Origin: an uncultured Porticoccus sp.
GTDB taxonomy: Bacteria; Pseudomonadota; Gammaproteobacteria; Pseudomonadales; Porticoccaceae
Direction: 5' to 3'
Assembly (NCBI GenBank): GCA_950063125.1
Contig: CATLZI010000036.1
Coordinates: 1-12,274, forward strand
DNA length: 12,274 nt
In this document: piece by piece, positions 1 to 7,620 of the stretch
How positions within the stretch are numbered: the first letter of the stretch is position 1
How the letters are laid out: each line of letters begins with the position of its first letter
Translations under genes and position numbers: made by a program
Notes under the pieces: model-generated
What the model was told of the DNA's origin: nothing
What the model saw: the letters and a program-made list of their open reading frames with translations, nothing else
Database searches by the model: none

Positions 1-500
1 TGAGTGACATAGGCCAGATTACCCGGTACCTTGACGTCAAGTTGACTGACATCTGTCTCATTTTCCACCAGGTAGATATGCCCACCATTGATACCGTCAT
101 ATTGGCCCATGGTCCCCTCGACTTCCGGATGACCCTGGTGACCAATCAGGATGCATTCCCGACCCTCACGACTGTAACGCACCACTTCCATATGCACTTT
201 GGTAACCAACGGACAGGTCGCATCAAAGACCCGTAACTGCCGCTGCTCAGCCTCCTGTCTGACAGACTGAGAAACGCCATGGGCACTGAAAACCACAATC
301 ACATTATCGGGCACCTCATGGAGTTCCTCGACAAAGAAAGCACCGCGCTCGCGGAGCGCATCCACCACGAATTTATTGTGCACCACTTCGTGGCGGACAT
401 AGATAGGGGCACCAAAGATATCCAGGGCACGATTGACAATATCAATGGCCCGATCAACACCAGCGCAAAACCCACGCGGATTGGCAAGTTTGATCTCCAT
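1..500 (-). CDS. ispH: 4-hydroxy-3-methylbut-2-enyl diphosphate reductase, 3' end cut by window
   Basis: IspH (LytB) is the last enzyme of the MEP pathway. It reduces HMBPP to IPP and DMAPP with a [4Fe-4S] cluster in the cytosol, feeding undecaprenyl phosphate and quinone synthesis. The 166 visible residues start [18 protein letters not shown]. Cluster ligands Cys12 and Cys96 (DATCPLV), substrate-binding His41 (HEVVHN), His74 (SAHGVS) and His124, and the proton-relay Glu126 ([10 protein letters not shown]) fall at the same numbers as in the Escherichia coli enzyme. The third cluster cysteine (around 197) lies beyond the left edge. The family is about 310-320 residues, so roughly half is missing. 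The ATG overlaps the fkpB stop codon by one base (TAATG), which suggests translational coupling as the last gene of the ribF-ileS-lspA-fkpB-ispH operon. Identification is secure; only the C-terminal half is unseen. Confidence 0.97.
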   Translation of the reverse strand, partial: MEIKLANPRGFCAGVDRAIDIVNRALDIFGAPIYVRHEVVHNKFVVDALRERGAFFVEELHEVPDNVIVVFSAHGVSQSVRQEAEQRQLRVFDATCPLVTKVHMEVVRYSREGRECILIGHQGHPEVEGTMGQYDGINGGHIYLVENETDVSQLDVKVPGNLAYVT

Positions 501-967
501 TAGTGAGTCACCGCCGGTATGACATCAAGAATTTTTACGGCAAAGGTAATTTGATGGCCTGCGAGAGGATGGTTGAAGTCCACCATGACATGCTCATCGT
601 CCACTTCAACCACGACTCCGGGCAACTCGGCCTGGCTGGCATCGGCAAATGACAGCATCAGCCCCGGTTCCAGCTGAACATCATCGGCAAAGTCCTGTCT
701 GGAAAAACGCTGAATGTTGTTGGGATTGTGCGGGCCAAAACCCTGCTCAGGATCAATCTCCAGTACGACCTCATCACCGGCACTCAGACCAAACAATGCA
801 GACTCGAAACCATTCAGCAGACTCCCGTCACCCACCACAAAGGTCGCCGGTTTGCCGGAAAAGTTGGAATCCACCACCGATCCATCTTCCAGTGCCAGCG
901 AAAAATGCAGTGTCACCTGCGTATCCGGCCCAATGGTGACAGGTGCCGTTTCATGGGTATCAACCAT
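500..967 (-). CDS. fkpB: FKBP-type peptidyl-prolyl cis-trans isomerase, SlpA type
   Basis: A cytosolic prolyl isomerase/chaperone of 155 residues (E. coli SlpA is 149). The FKBP fold is split in the usual way. The N-terminal strands (about residues 15-75, with [13 protein letters not shown] and [11 protein letters not shown]) are followed by the inserted 'IF' flap domain (about 76-128), and the fold closes with [18 protein letters not shown] (about 129-146). There is no metal-binding histidine-rich tail, so it is SlpA/FkpB rather than SlyD. I chose the ATG at 967 over an in-frame TTG at 970. The ATG has a clear GAGGGGG ribosome site 7 bases upstream and overlaps the lspA stop as TGATG, a standard coupling junction. 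The downstream end also overlaps ispH by one base. Position between lspA and ispH is conserved across gammaproteobacteria. The physiological client is not known from sequence. Confidence 0.95.
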   Translation of the reverse strand: MVDTHETAPVTIGPDTQVTLHFSLALEDGSVVDSNFSGKPATFVVGDGSLLNGFESALFGLSAGDEVVLEIDPEQGFGPHNPNNIQRFSRQDFADDVQLEPGLMLSFADASQAELPGVVVEVDDEHVMVDFNHPLAGHQITFAVKILDVIPAVTH

Positions 968-1473
968 CAATTTTCCCCCTCGTGTGACTGGTCGCGATGG
1001 CAGAGACTTTCAATGATTAACAGAATAGCTCCTACTGTAATCGCAGAATCCGCAACATTGAACGCAGGCCAGTGATAATTCAAATAATGGACATCGATAA
1101 AATCAACCACATAACCGAGAAACACCCGATCCAGTAAATTACCCAGCGCACCACCGAGCACCAACGCCAGCGCAACACCCAGCAGGGTTTTCCCAGAGGT
1201 CAGGCGCGCCATCCAAAGCACGATGAAGATACTCACCATCAGCGCAATACCGGTAAAAAACCAGCGCTGCCACCCCCCTGCATCACTGAGAAAGCTGAAA
1301 GCGGCACCACGATTATGCAACAGCGTCAGGTTCAGCATAGGCAGCAACTCAACCGCCCGGCCATAAACCAGCGACACCGAGGCCCAGTACTTGGTGAACT
1401 GATCGACCAGAATGACCAGTACAGACAGGAGATACCAGCCAGCGCGGGATTGCATGATATTTACTATTGGCAT
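967..1473 (-). CDS. lspA: Lipoprotein signal peptidase (signal peptidase II)
   Basis: LspA is an inner-membrane aspartyl protease that cuts the signal peptide from diacylglyceryl-prolipoproteins. Four membrane segments are visible: about residues 12-29, 71-90, 97-113 and 140-156. Family motifs are LVDQFTKYW near residue 22, the N-R-G-A-A-F-S box at 54-60, GNLLDR at 111-116, and the catalytic pair Asp124 (YVVDFIDV) and Asp142 (FNVADSA). The frame stays open far upstream inside ileS, but those residues do not resemble LspA. The likely starts are ATG 1473 (168 residues, four bases after the ileS stop) or ATG 1455 (162 residues); neither has a strong ribosome site. I use 1473 because coupling to ileS is plausible; 1455 is equally possible (E. 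coli LspA is 164). The stop overlaps the fkpB ATG (TGATG). Confidence 0.95.
   Translation of the reverse strand: MPIVNIMQSRAGWYLLSVLVILVDQFTKYWASVSLVYGRAVELLPMLNLTLLHNRGAAFSFLSDAGGWQRWFFTGIALMVSIFIVLWMARLTSGKTLLGVALALVLGGALGNLLDRVFLGYVVDFIDVHYLNYHWPAFNVADSAITVGAILLIIESLCHRDQSHEGEN
975..981 (-). promoter_or_regulatory. Ribosome binding site of fkpB
   Basis: On the minus strand GAGGGGG lies 7 bases before the ATG at 967. It sits inside the last codons of lspA, and it decides for the ATG over the in-frame TTG three bases upstream (970). It is one of the clearest Shine-Dalgarno matches in the leftward operon. Confidence 0.75.
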
Positions 1474-1477
1474 CTGG

Positions 1478-4291
1478 TCACGCAAACCGACGCCGTTCGC
1501 CGGCACCTGTGATGTTTTCCACGCAGCGACCACACAACTCCGGGTGTTCAGCCACCGCACCCACATCGGCGCGGTGATGCCAACAGCGGACACATTTGTC
1601 ATAGGACGTGCGGTCAACACGCAAAAACAAACCCTCAAGCTCCGTAGGTTCGGCGTCATTTGCCTCACTGAGCGGTGCCAGCCGGGCCTCGGAGGTAATC
1701 AACACAAAACGCAATTCATCATTCAGTTTACCCAACGCACTGGCCAGGGCACCGTCCGCGTACAGTACAACTTCCGCCTCCAGAGACTTCTGGATACCCG
1801 TTTCTTTTTTGCCCTCCAGTACCTTGTTGACCGCGTTTCGAGCCTTGGCAATTAGCGCCCAGTCGCTGTCGGGAATCGCATCTGCGACAGTGGGTGGCAG
1901 CGACCACCACTCCGCCATAAATATCGACTCTCCACGCTCCCCGGGCATCACCTGCCAGATTTCATCCGCCGTAAAACTGAGTATCGGAGCAATCCAGCGA
2001 ACCAGCGCCTCGGCGATATGGTAAATTGCCGACTGCGCAGATCGTCTGGCCCTAGAGTTCTCCTGGCAGGTGTATTGGCGATCCTTGATGATATTCAGGT
2101 AGAAACCACCCATATCGGTGACACAAAAATTGTGCAACTTCTGGTAGATGGGGTGAAAATGGTAGCTGTCATAGGCGGCGAGAATATCCCGCTGGGCACT
2201 GGCAGCTCGACCCACTGCCCAGCGATCCAACTCCAGCATATCCTCGACCGGCAACAAATCCCGGGCCGGATCGAAACCGTTGAGATTTGAAAGCAGGAAT
2301 CGGGCAGTATTGCGGATGCGCCGGTAGGAGTCGGCAGTGCGCTTGAGAATCTCCTCGGAAACGCTCATTTCCGCGCTGAAATCCGTCGCTGCAACCCACA
2401 GGCGCAGAACATCCGCCCCCAAATCGTTGACGACCTGCTGGGGCGACATCACATTGCCCAGGGATTTGGACATCTTTCGGCCATCGGCATCCACCGTGAA
2501 ACCGTGTGTCAGAACAGCCCGGTATGGGGCACTGCCCTTGATGGCAATGGCTGTCTTCAGGGAAGACTGGAACCAGCCGCGGTGCTGATCGGACCCCTCC
2601 AGGTAGAGATCTGCCGGATAGGCGAGCTGGTCGCGGGCATCCAGCACGGCGGCATGGGTAACCCCGGAGTCGAACCAGACATCCAGCGTATCCGTAACCT
2701 TGGTATAGTCTGCAGCTTCGTCACCCAGCAACTCCGCCGCATCGAGATCAAACCAGGCATCAATGCCCGCCTGCTCAACACGCTGGGCAACCACCTCGAT
2801 CAACTCGGCAGTGCGCGGGTGCCAATCGCCGGTTTCGCGGTGAAGAAACAGGGTTATCGGAACACCCCAGGTGCGCTGACGTGAAATACCCCAGTCGGGA
2901 CTGTTCTCCAGCATTCCCTCAATGCGAGCCTGTCCCCAGGACGGATACCAGGTGACATCCTTCACTGCCTTGAGGGCATTATCCAGCAGGCCGTTCTGCT
3001 GCATGCCGATAAACCATTGCGGTGTGGCGCGATAGATTAGCGGGGTTTTGGTCCGCCAGCAGTGCGCATAGCTATGGGTAATTTTATGGGTGGCCAACAG
3101 TACGCCCCGCTGTTTCAGCAGCGCCAGAACCGCTTCATCCGCCTTGTAGACATGCTCGCCGGCAAACAGCGGCACGCTGTCGCGGAAAAGGCCATGATCA
3201 TCAATATAATTGAGTGTGCCAATGCCGTATTTATTGGCCACCACGAAGTCTTCCATGCCGTGATCCGGCGCTGTGTGGACGCAGCCGGTACCGGTTTCTG
3301 TGGTGACATGGTCGCCCAGCAATACTGGCACCTGGCGATCATAAAACGGGTGCTGTAACAGCTGGTTCTCGAGCCGCAGTCCTTTGACACGACCGACAAT
3401 CCGGTAGTCTTCCACACCCCAGCGCTTCATCACGGCAGGCACCAGCTCTTCGGCCAACAGAAAGCGACCGACACCCTCACCAACACCGGCATCGCACTGC
3501 ACCAACACATAATCCAGCTCGGGATTGAGGCTGACGGCCTGATTGGAAGGCAGGGTCCAGGGCGTGGTGGTCCAGATGGCCACTGCGACCGGCCCTTCGC
3601 CAGCCACATCATCCACGAGGGCCAAAAAGGCTTCGGTATCCACAACCGGGAACGCCACATCGATGGAAAAAGACATTTTGTCCTGATATTCAACCTCAGC
3701 TTCCGCCAGGGCTGAGGCGCCGACCACACTCCAGTATACCGGCTTGAAGCCACGCACCAGATGACCGTTCTCTATGATCTTGCCCAGCGCCCGAATAATA
3801 TTTGCCTCAAACTGGTAATCCATCGTCAGGTAAGGGTTTTCCCAGTCGCCCAGTACGCCGAGACGCATGAAATCCTTTTTCTGGCCATCCACCTGACGGC
3901 GCGCATACTCCCGGCATTTCTGACGAAATGTTTTGGTATCCACCTTGACGCCGGCCTTGCCGATTTTCTTTTCAACCTGGTGCTCGATGGGCAGCCCGTG
4001 GCAATCCCAACCGGGCACATAGGGCGCGTCATAACCGCTCAGCGTGCGGGACTTAACGACGATGTCCTTCAATATTTTATTGACCGAATGGCCGATATGA
4101 ATATCGCCATTTGCGTAGGGAGGGCCGTCGTGCAAAATGAATTTCTGTCTGCCGTGACGCTGCTCACGAATTTTTTCGTAAAGCCCGGTGCTCTGCCAGG
4201 ATTTCAGCATGGTCGGTTCCCGCTGGGCCAGATTGGCCTTCATGGGAAACTCGGTAAATGGCAAATTGAGGGTAGCTTTGTAATCAGTCAT
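1478..4291 (-). CDS. ileS: Isoleucyl-tRNA synthetase
   Basis: A class Ia aminoacyl-tRNA synthetase that charges tRNA-Ile in the cytosol and edits mischarged valine. The length of 937 residues matches E. coli IleS (938). The HIGH motif is residues 65-68 ([11 protein letters not shown]) and KMSKS is 606-610 ([10 protein letters not shown]). Between them lies the CP1 editing domain, with [11 protein letters not shown] and the [13 protein letters not shown] segment. The C-terminal zinc knuckle has Cys900, Cys903, Cys920 and Cys923, at nearly the E. coli spacing. This is the bacterial type with a C-terminal zinc site, which is normally mupirocin-sensitive (family knowledge, not tested here). The ATG at 4291 is 18 bases after the ribF stop and has only a weak GGA as ribosome site. 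The operon position between ribF and lspA is canonical. No broken or missing motif was seen. Confidence 0.98.
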   Translation of the reverse strand: MTDYKATLNLPFTEFPMKANLAQREPTMLKSWQSTGLYEKIREQRHGRQKFILHDGPPYANGDIHIGHSVNKILKDIVVKSRTLSGYDAPYVPGWDCHGLPIEHQVEKKIGKAGVKVDTKTFRQKCREYARRQVDGQKKDFMRLGVLGDWENPYLTMDYQFEANIIRALGKIIENGHLVRGFKPVYWSVVGASALAEAEVEYQDKMSFSIDVAFPVVDTEAFLALVDDVAGEGPVAVAIWTTTPWTLPSNQAVSLNPELDYVLVQCDAGVGEGVGRFLLAEELVPAVMKRWGVEDYRIVGRVKGLRLENQLLQHPFYDRQVPVLLGDHVTTETGTGCVHTAPDHGMEDFVVANKYGIGTLNYIDDHGLFRDSVPLFAGEHVYKADEAVLALLKQRGVLLATHKITHSYAHCWRTKTPLIYRATPQWFIGMQQNGLLDNALKAVKDVTWYPSWGQARIEGMLENSPDWGISRQRTWGVPITLFLHRETGDWHPRTAELIEVVAQRVEQAGIDAWFDLDAAELLGDEAADYTKVTDTLDVWFDSGVTHAAVLDARDQLAYPADLYLEGSDQHRGWFQSSLKTAIAIKGSAPYRAVLTHGFTVDADGRKMSKSLGNVMSPQQVVNDLGADVLRLWVAATDFSAEMSVSEEILKRTADSYRRIRNTARFLLSNLNGFDPARDLLPVEDMLELDRWAVGRAASAQRDILAAYDSYHFHPIYQKLHNFCVTDMGGFYLNIIKDRQYTCQENSRARRSAQSAIYHIAEALVRWIAPILSFTADEIWQVMPGERGESIFMAEWWSLPPTVADAIPDSDWALIAKARNAVNKVLEGKKETGIQKSLEAEVVLYADGALASALGKLNDELRFVLITSEARLAPLSEANDAEPTELEGLFLRVDRTSYDKCVRCWHHRADVGAVAEHPELCGRCVENITGAGERRRFA

Positions 4292-4309
4292 CGTTTTCCA
4301 ACATCGGGG

Positions 4310-5281
4310 TTACACCGCGGCAAAGTACTGCCGGGCCAGCGCAATATCACTGTGAATTTTCGTTACCATGGCATCGAGAGAGCCAAACGTCTGCTCTTCC
4401 CGTATTTTCTTTTTGAATTCCACATGAATTCTTTGACCGTAGATTAACTGATCAAAATCCAGCAGGTGTACTTCCAGCACCGGTTTTATCAGGTCACCTA
4501 CGGTTGGGCGCACGCCCACATTCGCGACACCAGGCAAGCGATTGCCATCCAGTACCACTTCAACCACATACACACCGCTCAATGGTGCGCGGTAGCGATA
4601 GAGATGCACATTGGCAGTGGGGATACCCAACTGTTGACCCAACTGCTGCCCGTAAACCACCCTGCCGGTAATCTGATAGGGTCGCCCCAGCAACGTTTCC
4701 GCCAGCGCAAAATCACCGACTTCCAACGCCCGACGAATGCGCGTACTGCTGATCCGCTCGCGGCCATACTGCAGGGTATGCGTGTCGATCACGTCAAAAC
4801 CCTGCTGCTCCCCCACTTGCCTGAGCAGCTGGTCATTGCCACTTCGATCATGGCCAAAGCGAAAGTCGTCACCGACCACCAGACAGCGAACACCCAGTCC
4901 GTCTATTAACACTCTGTCAATAAATTGTCGGGCAGACAAACTGCGCAACGAAGGATTGAACTGAAGGCAGAGAACCCTATCTACACCTTCGCTGATCAGT
5001 GCCTCTACCTTTTCGCGTAAACGCATCAGCCGGGCCGGGGCCTGCTCTCCCGAGAAAAACTCCTGAGGCTGAGGTTCAAAAATAATCACCACAGAAGGCA
5101 GGCCGTATATTGCGGACTTTTCACGCAGCTGTTGCAGTATTGCCCGATGGCCGAGATGAACGCCGTCAAATGAGCCGATCGTCGCGACACAACCTCGATG
5201 CTCCGGACGCAGATTATGCAATCCGCGAATAAACTGATGCTTTTTTCCGGTCACTGGTTTGGAGTCACTGGCGGCTTTCAT
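4310..5281 (-). CDS. ribF: Bifunctional riboflavin kinase / FAD synthetase
   Basis: RibF phosphorylates riboflavin to FMN and adenylylates FMN to FAD in the cytosol. From the ATG at 5281 it is 323 residues (E. coli 313). The N-terminal nucleotidyltransferase (FAD synthetase) half has G-S-F-D-G-V-H-L-G-H at 36-45, a FRFGHDRSGN segment, and ISSTRIRRAL. The C-terminal flavokinase half has RPYQITGRVVYGQQLG, the LGIPTANV box with the PTAN signature, and GVANVGVRPT. The frame is open further upstream, but those residues are not RibF-like, whereas FIRGLHNL lies where family members begin. The ATG at 5281 lacks a good ribosome site. GTG at 5254 is an alternative and would give a longer leader from the possible promoter at 5299-5304. 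The gene begins 87 bases after the murJ stop and runs 18 bases short of ileS. Confidence 0.96.
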   Translation of the reverse strand: MKAASDSKPVTGKKHQFIRGLHNLRPEHRGCVATIGSFDGVHLGHRAILQQLREKSAIYGLPSVVIIFEPQPQEFFSGEQAPARLMRLREKVEALISEGVDRVLCLQFNPSLRSLSARQFIDRVLIDGLGVRCLVVGDDFRFGHDRSGNDQLLRQVGEQQGFDVIDTHTLQYGRERISSTRIRRALEVGDFALAETLLGRPYQITGRVVYGQQLGQQLGIPTANVHLYRYRAPLSGVYVVEVVLDGNRLPGVANVGVRPTVGDLIKPVLEVHLLDFDQLIYGQRIHVEFKKKIREEQTFGSLDAMVTKIHSDIALARQYFAAV

Positions 5282-5298
5282 CGCGAAACAAAGGCGGC

Positions 5299-5304
5299 AG
5301 TATA
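5299..5304 (-). promoter_or_regulatory. Possible -10 box upstream of ribF
   Basis: In the 87-base murJ-ribF gap the minus strand carries TATACT (5 of 6 to the sigma70 -10). The -35 region 17 bases upstream is poor (GTTTTT). If used, transcription would start near 5292, leaving only about 11 bases before the ATG at 5281 but about 38 before the alternative GTG at 5254. It could give the ribF operon expression independent of murJ. This is sequence-only inference. Confidence 0.3.
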
Positions 5305-5368
5305 ACCCAGCCCAACGGGGGAAAAACAGGCGCGGGCACCGCCACGGCAACACTTTTGTGACAGCGCC

Positions 5369-6955
5369 CTAGCGATGGCGGAGGTGAGAGGGTCGCATGC
5401 CACCCACCAGCAAAAACAGTATGTATACCAGCATGCCACTGAGGCAGACCAACAGCATCCAGCCGGCGCGCTGCCAACCGCTCCAGAGGAGCCACTGATC
5501 CAGGTAAGTCGTGAATCCCCACAACGCCATCGCCATCAGCAGATTCGCACCCAGCAAAGTCAACAGAAAGCGGCGCCAGCCGGGAGCAGGACAATAAATA
5601 CCGAGACGATACAGACCGCGAAACAGCAGTCCGGCATTCAGCATGGCCGCCAACGATGTCGCCAGCGCCAACCCGACATGCCCGATCCCAAAATAGTGGT
5701 GCAGCGGCAGGGCAAACGCCAAATTGAGTACCATATTGGTTACCAGGGCAATCACCCCGATACGCACCGGGGTTTTCATATCCTGTCGGGCAAAATAACC
5801 GGGAGCCAGCACTTTGATTAACATGAAAGCGATCAGACCAATTGCGTACGCCTGGAGGCTGAGGGTGGCCATCCCGATATCCCGCGGCGTCATCACATCA
5901 CCGTAGTAAAACAGGGTCGCAAGAATAGGCTCGGCAAGCATCATCAACGCCACCGCCGCTGGAATGGCAACCAGCAGCACCATGCGCAGAGCCCAGTCGA
6001 GTGTGCGACTGAACACCTCCGTGGTGCGGGCAGCATGTTGCCGGGACAGACTCGGCAGAATCACGGTGGCGATAGCAATGCCAAACACACCCAACGGGAG
6101 TTCGGACAGCCGATCAGAATAATACAGCCACGAAATACTCCCCGTTGGCAGAAACGAGGCAATCACGGTATCCAGCAGCAGGTTGATCTGACTGACCGAG
6201 ACACCAAAGATTGCCGGCACCATCAGGCGAAGCACCCTGCGCACACCGTCATCCCGCCAATCCACCTTAGGGTTCGGCAGCCTGTCAATCTGCGCGAGAA
6301 ACGGCAACTGAAACAGCAGTTGCACAACCCCGGCCACCAGCACCCCCCAGGCCAGCGCGTAGACAGGCGCATCAAACCAGGGAGCGGCCACCAGCGCAGC
6401 GGTTATCAAGGTTAGGTTTAACAACACCGGCGTAAAAGCGGGCACGGCAAAACGGTCGTAACTGTTGAGAATCGCCCCAGCCAGGCCTGTCAGGGATATC
6501 AACATCAGATAGGGAAAAGTGATCCGCAGCATAGTGCTGGCGGCGTCAAACTTGTCCGGGTAATCGAGCCAGAAACCAAAGGCGAACAGTGCAGTGACCA
6601 ACGGTGAAGCAATAACCACCAGAACAGTGAGCACAATCAGCGACGACCCCAGCACACCGGCCACACTATCCAGCAAAGCCTTGACCGCTGCCGGGGTGCC
6701 TTTTTCGCGATACTCACCCAGTACCGGCACGAATGCCTGGGCAAACGCACCCTCGGCAAACAATCGTCGAAAGAAATTCGGAATCTTGAAGGCGACAAAG
6801 AAGGCATCGGCCAGCGCATCGGCACCAATCACCCGGGCAAACACCATATCCCGCAGCAAGCCAAGCACCCGGGACAGCATGGTCATACTGCCGACCACGC
6901 TACTGGAACGCAGCAGCCCCGGCGCTACAGGGGGGGCTGCGGCTTTGGGCTCCAA
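5369..6955 (-). CDS. murJ: Lipid II flippase MurJ (MviN)
   Basis: An inner-membrane MOP-superfamily transporter that moves lipid II outward for peptidoglycan synthesis. About 14 hydrophobic segments can be followed. The family signature F-K-I-P-N-F-F-R-R-L-F-A-E-G-A-F-A-Q-A-F, with its conserved arginines and acidic residue, lies near residues 56-75, after SMTMLSRVLGLLRD. Given from the TTG at 6955 it is 528 residues (E. coli 511). The start is uncertain. The same frame has no ATG between 6886, which would cut into the first helix, and 7237, which lies inside the rpsT promoter/leader. TTG at 6985 and GTG at 6898 are other options, and none has a strong ribosome site. A run of seven C (minus strand, 6930-6936) falls in the N-terminal coding part. 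murJ beside ribF-ileS-lspA is the Pseudomonas-like order. Product certain, 5' end not. Confidence 0.95.
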   Translation of the reverse strand: MEPKAAAPPVAPGLLRSSSVVGSMTMLSRVLGLLRDMVFARVIGADALADAFFVAFKIPNFFRRLFAEGAFAQAFVPVLGEYREKGTPAAVKALLDSVAGVLGSSLIVLTVLVVIASPLVTALFAFGFWLDYPDKFDAASTMLRITFPYLMLISLTGLAGAILNSYDRFAVPAFTPVLLNLTLITAALVAAPWFDAPVYALAWGVLVAGVVQLLFQLPFLAQIDRLPNPKVDWRDDGVRRVLRLMVPAIFGVSVSQINLLLDTVIASFLPTGSISWLYYSDRLSELPLGVFGIAIATVILPSLSRQHAARTTEVFSRTLDWALRMVLLVAIPAAVALMMLAEPILATLFYYGDVMTPRDIGMATLSLQAYAIGLIAFMLIKVLAPGYFARQDMKTPVRIGVIALVTNMVLNLAFALPLHHYFGIGHVGLALATSLAAMLNAGLLFRGLYRLGIYCPAPGWRRFLLTLLGANLLMAMALWGFTTYLDQWLLWSGWQRAGWMLLVCLSGMLVYILFLLVGGMRPSHLRHR

Positions 6956-7191
6956 AGGATTATCGTCTGAATTCTGTGGTTGCAAACCGGCATGGTCCCG
7001 ACAATGGCTAAACGCAAGGGGCAAATCATAGTGATTTTGGTGACGGGATGATAGCGGCGCCGCCGATTGGAAAGATTCACACACTAGGCTCTGACAACCG
7101 GACCGACTGCTGGGTATTGCGCTTGAACGCGCCGCCAGACGCCCAGCTATCAAGCTAAACGCAATTTGCGGACTTTGTGGCCTTCGGCCTG

Positions 7192-7220
7192 TTGATAAGC
7201 CGCCCCAAAACCTGTATATT
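7192..7220 (+). promoter_or_regulatory. Sigma70-type promoter of rpsT
   Basis: TTGATA (7192-7197) and TATATT (7215-7220) are separated by 17 bases, an almost ideal sigma70 layout. Transcription would begin near 7227, giving a leader of about 37 bases before the GTG start. It is the strongest promoter-like sequence in the window, as expected for a ribosomal protein gene. Confidence 0.7.
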
Positions 7221-7250
7221 TCCGCGCCTTGAATCAAGACTCACGATTGA

Positions 7251-7256
7251 GAGGAG
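7251..7256 (+). promoter_or_regulatory. Ribosome binding site fixing the rpsT GTG start
   Basis: GAGGAG lies 7 bases before the GTG at 7264. It supports this non-ATG start over the in-frame ATG at 7177, which lies upstream of the promoter's -35 box and so would not be on the transcript. Confidence 0.8.
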
Positions 7257-7263
7257 CACCCAG

Positions 7264-7533
7264 GTGGCCAATACACCCCAAGCACGCAAACGCGCACGTC
7301 AGAATGAACAGCGTCGCCAGCACAACGCCGGCCTGCGTTCTATGGTACGCACCTATATCAAGAAAACTTACGCCGCCATTGCAACCGGCGAAGTGACCAC
7401 GGCGACTGCCGCCTACAATTCAGCGGTACCCGTCATTGACCGGATGGCCGACAAAGGCATTATTCACAAAAACAAGGCCGCCCGTCACAAGAGCAGACTG
7501 AACGCCCAATTGAAGGCAATGGCTACCAGCTAA
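7264..7533 (+). CDS. rpsT: 30S ribosomal protein S20
   Basis: S20 binds 16S rRNA early in 30S subunit assembly. The 89-residue product (E. coli 87) is rich in Arg and Lys: it begins (M)[20 protein letters not shown] and keeps the family pattern of [10 protein letters not shown] and [17 protein letters not shown] near the C-terminus. The start is GTG at 7264, placed by the GAGGAG site and by homology (A-N-x-x-x-A-R-K-R follows the start in S20 proteins). E. coli rpsT also uses a weak, non-AUG start (UUG) that takes part in S20 autoregulation, so a similar control is possible here but not shown. It is a single-gene unit: strong promoter upstream, strong terminator directly downstream. It is divergent from murJ, as in Pseudomonas. 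Confidence 0.97.
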   Translation: MANTPQARKRARQNEQRRQHNAGLRSMVRTYIKKTYAAIATGEVTTATAAYNSAVPVIDRMADKGIIHKNKAARHKSRLNAQLKAMATS

Positions 7534-7551
7534 GGGTTTGTCATCGCAATC

Positions 7552-7580
7552 AAAAAAACCGGCCGATGGCCGGTTTTTTT
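7552..7580. terminator. Bidirectional intrinsic terminator between rpsT and the ATP-grasp gene
   Basis: A perfect 13-base inverted repeat: A7 followed by CCGGCC, a three-base loop GAT, then GGCCGG followed by T7. It lies 18 bases after the rpsT stop and 40 bases from the stop of the convergent gene at 7621. Because the stem has an A run on one side and a T run on the other, it makes a GC stem with a U tail in both directions and can end both transcripts. Confidence 0.93.
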
Positions 7581-7620
7581 ATGGCTGGCCGCTAATCGGC
7601 GATCAATAAATAGTCATTTT

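Larger units (their letters stand above)
6956..7263. other. Divergent murJ/rpsT intergenic control region
   Basis: About 308 bases between the chosen starts of murJ (leftward) and rpsT (rightward). The right part holds the rpsT promoter (7192-7220), leader and ribosome site (7251-7256). A small G-G-C-C/G-G-C-C palindrome lies at about 7179-7189, just before the -35. The left part has no strong leftward promoter; a TATCAT at 7048-7053 on the minus strand could be a -10 but lacks a matching -35. The murJ frame stays open through the region to an ATG at 7237, but the residues there do not look like MurJ. No RNA gene was recognised. Confidence 0.6.

Noticed and set aside
1474..1668. Upstream extension of lspA inside ileS
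   Set aside because: The extra 65 residues overlap the zinc-knuckle codons of ileS in another frame and do not resemble LspA. Starting at 1473 or 1455 gives the normal length.
3761..4447. Long plus-strand reading frame (228 residues)
   Set aside because: It lies antisense to ileS and ribF, whose motifs are intact. Its residues resemble no family, so it is a by-product of codon use on the other strand.
7179..7189. GGCC-TTC-GGCC palindrome before the rpsT promoter
   Set aside because: The stem is only four bases and has no T run, so it is too weak to call a terminator or operator.
7177..7263. Upstream in-frame extension of rpsT from an ATG at 7177
   Set aside because: The ATG is upstream of the rpsT -35 box. 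The extra residues do not occur in S20 proteins, and GAGGAG plus GTG 7264 gives the standard N-terminus.
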